The translations under genes and the position numbers were made by a program. The notes under the pieces were generated by a model. That model made no database searches. It saw only the letters and a program-made list of their open reading frames with translations, and was not told where the DNA came from. From JBGOUJ01 sp041477005 (GTDB lineage Bacteria > Acidobacteriota > Terriglobia > Bryobacterales > JACQDG01), in NCBI GenBank assembly GCA_041477005.1, contig JBGOUJ010000279.1, positions 1-9,541 on the forward strand: a DNA stretch of 9,541 bases. The letters are read 5' to 3'. Positions 6,936 through 9,541 of this stretch are shown piece after piece (positions within the stretch are counted from its first letter, which is position 1; every line of letters begins with the position of its first letter).

Positions 6936-7412
6936 ATGCCCGTGCTGGCAAAACTTGAGACCTATCTGAACGAGCGGCAGATTCCGTTCTCCTGCACCGT
7001 TCATCCCCTGGCCTTCACCGCCCAAGAGGTGGCGCAGGCCGAGCACATTAGCGGAAGGGCGATGGCAAAAACCGTGGTCTTGCTGGCCGACGGCGCCTTT
7101 GCCCTCGCTGTGCTTCCAGCCGACAGCATCGTGGACCTGCGCGAGCTGCGGCACGAAATGGGAGTGGAGCACCTGCGCCTGGCAACGGAGCGGGAGATTC
7201 ACGACCTGTTTCCCGATTGCGAGCTCGGCGCCATGCCGCCGCTCGGCAATCTCTACGGCTTGCCGGTCTATGTAGAAAGCAGCCTGGCCCGGCAGCAGAG
7301 CATTGCCTTCAACGCCGGCACGCACCGCGACGTGGTGCACATGACCTTCGCGGACTTCCGGCGGGCCGTGGAGCCACTGATCCTGCCCTTCGGCCAGCGC
7401 ATCGCGGCGTAA
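6936..7412 (+). CDS. YbaK/EbsC-family aminoacyl-tRNA deacylase domain protein
   Basis: A 158-residue single-domain protein of the YbaK/EbsC/ProX group, members of which hydrolyse mischarged tRNAs in the cytoplasm. The ATG at 6936 is preceded by GGAGG six bases upstream. Family landmarks run in order: HPLAFTAQEVA (23-33), the AKTVVLLADG block with Lys45 at the position of the key lysine of the family, AVLPADSIVDLRELR (58-72), the CELGAMPPLGNLYGLPVYV stretch (95-113), and the closing FNAGTHRDVVHM (125-136). Length is normal for the free-standing type. Which tRNA it proofreads is unclear; the branch resembles stand-alone deacylases annotated only by domain, and some lack shown tRNA activity. It is probably co-transcribed with the membrane protein upstream, with no evident functional link, and converges on the kinase remnant 52 bases downstream without a strong terminator. 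Confidence 0.92.
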   Translation: MPVLAKLETYLNERQIPFSCTVHPLAFTAQEVAQAEHISGRAMAKTVVLLADGAFALAVLPADSIVDLRELRHEMGVEHLRLATEREIHDLFPDCELGAMPPLGNLYGLPVYVESSLARQQSIAFNAGTHRDVVHMTFADFRRAVEPLILPFGQRIAA

Positions 7413-7464
7413 GGCGGGAGGGCCTGCCAGTTGGAACACTCCGCCGGGACTCTGCCCGGTTGAA

Positions 7465-8212
7465 CTACCGCCGGCCGAACTCCCGCTGGTAGGCGGTCCA
7501 TTCTTTCTTGAGGGCCGCCATCAGCCGGAGGAACGGCGGGTGGTTGTGCAGCGTCTGAAAGTGCGGGTCGTCGCGAAAGACCGGATAGTTGGGCCAGCCC
7601 AGCGCGCTTGCCTTGCGCAGCAGGGCCATGGCCGGCCCGGGTTTCCCGATAACCGCATAGGCGGCGGCTGCGTTGTGCCAGGTGTGATGCGTGTGGAGGA
7701 AGGTCTTGGTGCTGCGCAGGGCCCTCTGGAGAGACTGCTCGGCCTTGCGTTTTTCTCCGCGCTTGGCCCACAGCAGCGCCTCGCAACTGAGCAATGAGGA
7801 ATCGCCGGGAACCACTTGCAGGGCCGCCCGAATCTTCTCGCCGGCCCGGTCGAGCTGTTTCCGCTCCGACGCGGACCAGCCCGGGAGACTCCATCGGCCC
7901 GGGTAAAAGCACCTTCCGGAGCATCTTGCCCGAAAGCAGATCCATCACGATGAAGAGCTGCTCGCCGTCCTCGCCGACTTCGTGGATCGTGGTAATACTG
8001 GGGTGGTTCAGAGCCGAGGCGGCCCGCGCCTCGGCCAGGATGCGCGCCCGCCGCTCGGCCTGGCTCGCCATCTCGTCGGGCAGCACTTTGAGCGCTACCT
8101 GGCGCCGCAATCGCTCGTCGTAGGCGCGATACACCACGCCCATGCCGCCCCTGCCAAGCTCCTGCTCCACCCGATAGTGCGAGACCATGCGGCCGATCAT
8201 CGTGCCTGGCAA
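7465..8212 (-). pseudogene. Broken Ser/Thr protein kinase with TPR-like C-terminus (internal deletion plus frameshift)
   Basis: The remnant starts at TTG 8212 (GAGGGAG lies about six bases upstream) or ATG 8200. The N-lobe of a Hanks-type kinase is intact: glycine loop GRGGMGVVY (20-28), VALK with Lys42, and the helix-C block ILAEARAASALNHPSI with Glu61, then FIVMDLLSGKMLR (88-99). After about residue 105-120 the frame degenerates into Arg/Pro/Ala-rich sequence that runs on antisense to the deacylase gene. Shifted +1 on the same strand, from about 7895 to the TGA at 7465, is a convincing C-terminal domain of TPR-like helices: SERKQLDRAGEKIRAAL, CEALLWAKRGEKRKAE, then a closing LMAALKKEWTAYQREFG. 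In acidobacterial kinase-TPR proteins this end belongs to the same polypeptide as the kinase. The HRD loop, DFG, APE and any membrane span are missing, so no kinase activity is expected. A 7-base repeat GCCCGGG occurs twice at the join (7879-7885, 7897-7903). Confidence 0.8.
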
Positions 8213-8257
8213 GAGTTCTCCCTCAGCTCAGTCTCAGGAGCCGTAAAGAAACCCGGG

Positions 8258-8351
8258 CTCACGCCAAGGCGCAAAGACCGCAAGGAGCTGATTGGTTTGC
8301 CTTTCCAGCCTTGGCGGATCTTGGCGCCTTAGCGTGAGACTCAGTTTTTTT
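8258..8351. repeat. Long imperfect inverted repeat with adjacent T7 tract
   Basis: CTCACGCCAAGGCGC (8258-8272) mirrors GCGCCTTAGCGTGAG (8324-8338) with one mismatch. Pairing continues inward (AAAGACCGCAAGG against CCTTGGCGGATCTTG) with small bulges, giving arms of about 28 bases round a loop of about 23. Seven Ts follow on the plus strand at 8345-8351; on the minus strand GTTTCTTT follows. Both sides could act as a terminator, on the minus strand for the OsmC gene. The AAGGCGC/CTTGGCG wording resembles a palindromic intergenic repeat seen in many GC-rich genomes. The rest of the 8213-8404 gap holds no gene. Confidence 0.65.
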
Positions 8352-8404
8352 CACGGGTTCTCACGCTCGCGGTTCGGAGTCTCCTCCGCTACCGCGGACC
8401 AGGC

Positions 8405-8830
8405 TCAGGTTTCGAACTTCGCGTCCATCGTGATTTTCGCGTTCAGAAGCTTGGAGATGGGGCAGCCGGCTTTGGCATTGTTGGCTGCTGTCTCCATTTT
8501 GGCCCGGTCCCCACCGGGGATCTTGACCGTCACGTCGAGGTGGCTGCTGGTCACCGTCCAGCCCGACTCGATCTTCTCCAGAGCCACGGTCGAGGCCGCA
8601 TCGATCCTCTCGGCCACCAGGCCCATTTCGCCGAGTTGCCCGGAGAGCGCCATGGCGAAGCAGCCGGCATGGGCCGCGGCAATGAGCTCCTCGGGATTGG
8701 TGCCCGTTCCCTGCTCGAACCGGGCGCCGAAGGAGTACTGCGTGTTCGACAAAACACCGCTTGCGGTCGAGATGATGCCTTTCCCACTTTTCAGATCGCC
8801 TTGCCAGATCGCAGAAGCTGTACGTTTCAT
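8405..8830 (-). CDS. OsmC-family thiol peroxidase (organic hydroperoxide resistance)
   Basis: A 141-residue cytoplasmic peroxidase that reduces organic hydroperoxides with a pair of cysteines. The ATG at 8830 is preceded by GAGG seven bases upstream. Both catalytic cysteines are present: Cys57 in NPEELIAAAHAGCFAMAL, and Cys123 in AKAGCPISKLL. Arg37 (FGARFEQG) and Glu47/48 fit the active-site arginine and glutamate of the family. The length matches the OsmC type rather than the longer fused forms, and the LNAKITMDAKFE ending is usual for the OsmC subgroup. The gene stands alone: 81 bases separate it from the toxin gene upstream, and TATAGA at about 8858 is a possible -10 without a good -35. 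The downstream inverted repeat may end its transcript. Confidence 0.93.
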   Translation of the reverse strand: MKRTASAIWQGDLKSGKGIISTASGVLSNTQYSFGARFEQGTGTNPEELIAAAHAGCFAMALSGQLGEMGLVAERIDAASTVALEKIESGWTVTSSHLDVTVKIPGGDRAKMETAANNAKAGCPISKLLNAKITMDAKFET

Positions 8831-8911
8831 TGTTTCCTCAGGGGGCTGGTTGCCACCATGTCTATACTAACCTTCCTCGCCGCGCCATCGCCAGAAGCTC
8901 CGGGGTGACCG

Positions 8912-9382
8912 TCATCGTCCGGGCTTCCACATCCTGGGGTCCAGAACAAATGGTTCCGGCTCCTGGATCAGGATCCTTCGGAACTGCGGATGGGCAGGGT
9001 TTAGCAGGTAGTTTCGCTCGCCGGGAATCAGGACGGAGGGCACGGAAAGAACCGCCGATTCGCCGGCGGCGATCCAGCGAGCGCCGATGCGCTGCACGGA
9101 TTCCGGCGCCGGATAGGTGCGCCACGCTACGGGGAGATCCTCCAGCCGTATCGATACAACCCTTACTGACTCGGGGATGCCGGCTGAAATCGCGACCAGG
9201 GGACCGCCGGCGGCTTCCGCCTCCACGTTGACGAAGAACTCGATCGCAGCCAGGGAGAGGGATTCAGAGGTGTAAACAATGCGGGTCCCCTTGCGATGCC
9301 ACCGCGCGCCGTGTCGCAGACCGCCCGCACCCGAAAAGGCCTCTTTCCCGTATTTTTCGGAGCAGATGCGCCAGACCCGCAT
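8912..9382 (-). CDS. RES-domain toxin (type II toxin-antitoxin, NAD+-degrading family)
   Basis: A 156-residue toxin of the RES family (COG5654 type), whose studied members kill or arrest cells by breaking down NAD+. I start at the ATG at 9382, which shares its A with the antitoxin stop (TGATG); an in-frame TTG one codon earlier is unlikely to be used. The N-terminal MRVWRICSEKYGKEAFSG leads to the core GARWHRKGTRIVYTSE, followed by SLAAIEFFV. Arg27, Tyr37 and Glu48 stand at the same 10- and 11-residue spacings as the essential Arg31, Tyr41 and Glu52 of the characterised Pseudomonas RES toxin. The VLSVPSVLIPGERNYLLNPAHP stretch (111-132) supplies the conserved serine and asparagine region. All key residues appear intact, so the toxin should be active if unmasked. 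It is translated after its antitoxin on the same strand. Confidence 0.9.
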   Translation of the reverse strand: MRVWRICSEKYGKEAFSGAGGLRHGARWHRKGTRIVYTSESLSLAAIEFFVNVEAEAAGGPLVAISAGIPESVRVVSIRLEDLPVAWRTYPAPESVQRIGARWIAAGESAVLSVPSVLIPGERNYLLNPAHPQFRRILIQEPEPFVLDPRMWKPGR

Positions 9383-9541
9383 CAACTGTACATCCCGAAT
9401 TCAATGCGGCCCAGGATTTCATCCACTTGCCGCGCCCCGGCCTCGGTGTCCAGCAACTCGAGCGGGACCACCCCGCCCAGCGCGCGGTTCGGATGGCGCA
9501 ACCAGCGCGCTGCATGCTCGGCCGAGCCCAGCACCTCCACC
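9382..9541 (-). CDS. Xre/MbcA/ParS-type antitoxin, C-terminal part only
   Basis: The 52 residues visible before the stop at 9384-9382 form the toxin-binding C-terminal domain (DUF2384 type) of an antitoxin that neutralises RES toxins and usually represses the operon. Landmarks are AEHAARWLRHPNRALGG, PLELLDTEAGARQV, and a closing LGRIEFGMYS. This is the W-L-x-x-P-N-x-x-L-G-G and final G-x-x pattern of the family; in it the C-terminal tail plugs the toxin active site. The N-terminal DNA-binding half lies beyond the right edge. The stop overlaps the toxin ATG by one base, giving coupled translation with the antitoxin made first, as is usual for this class. Confidence 0.88.
   Translation of the reverse strand, partial: VEVLGSAEHAARWLRHPNRALGGVVPLELLDTEAGARQVDEILGRIEFGMYS

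Noticed and set aside
7413..7464. Bidirectional terminator between the deacylase gene and the kinase remnant
   Set aside because: Only a five-pair CCGGG/CCCGG stem is visible and no T tract follows on either strand.
7268..8212. An intact 314-residue kinase-like protein
   Set aside because: Only about the first 105-120 residues are kinase. The remainder is out-of-frame sequence overlapping a TPR-like end in another frame and the antisense of the deacylase gene.
8258..8351. CRISPR array or insertion-sequence end
   Set aside because: There is one inverted pair only, with no regularly spaced direct repeats, no transposase and no target duplication seen.

Overview
The window is GC-rich (roughly 60-65 % by eye) bacterial chromosomal DNA. 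The gene content suggests an acidobacterium, possibly of the Solibacter/Bryobacter type: a TetR-headed RND efflux operon, a Tat-exported aldo/keto reductase with a fibronectin type III tail, a Ser/Thr kinase-TPR remnant, and palindromic intergenic repeats. No rRNA or marker gene is present, so this placement is inference.

Left third (1-4037, minus strand). A compact efflux operon is read in the order TetR regulator (3334-3951), membrane-fusion protein (2156-3343) and RND inner-membrane pump (from 2159 off the left edge). The genes overlap by 10 and 4 bases, and the last two start with GTG, which suggests translational coupling. A sigma70-like promoter (TTGACT, 17 bases, TATCAT) precedes the TetR gene. 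Its -35 box lies inside a 20-bp imperfect palindrome built on TGACT/AGTCA, the likely autorepression operator. A second, perfect 19-bp dyad lies just upstream.

Middle (4038-7412). About 300 bases with no convincing gene are followed by a 60-bp self-complementary element that covers the stop codon of a minus-strand, Tat-targeted aldo/keto reductase with a C-terminal FN3-like domain (4402-5919). Divergent from it on the plus strand are an unrecognised six-TM membrane protein (6108-6884) with a near-ideal ribosome binding site, then a YbaK/EbsC-type aminoacyl-tRNA deacylase domain protein (6936-7412). A short hairpin lies between these two.

Right (7465-9541, minus strand). A broken Ser/Thr kinase keeps its N-lobe but jumps, out of frame, straight into a TPR-like C-terminus (7465-8212). 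A long imperfect inverted repeat with a nearby T7 tract (8258-8351) separates it from an OsmC-family thiol peroxidase (8405-8830). The window ends in a type II toxin-antitoxin pair: a RES-domain toxin (8912-9382) and the C-terminal part of its Xre/MbcA/ParS antitoxin (9382 to the edge), joined by a TGATG stop/start.

The left operon is a self-contained, probably ligand-induced export system. The rest looks like an accessory stretch of independent short units with intergenic repeats and one decayed gene. I see no RNA gene, CRISPR array, insertion sequence or integrase.
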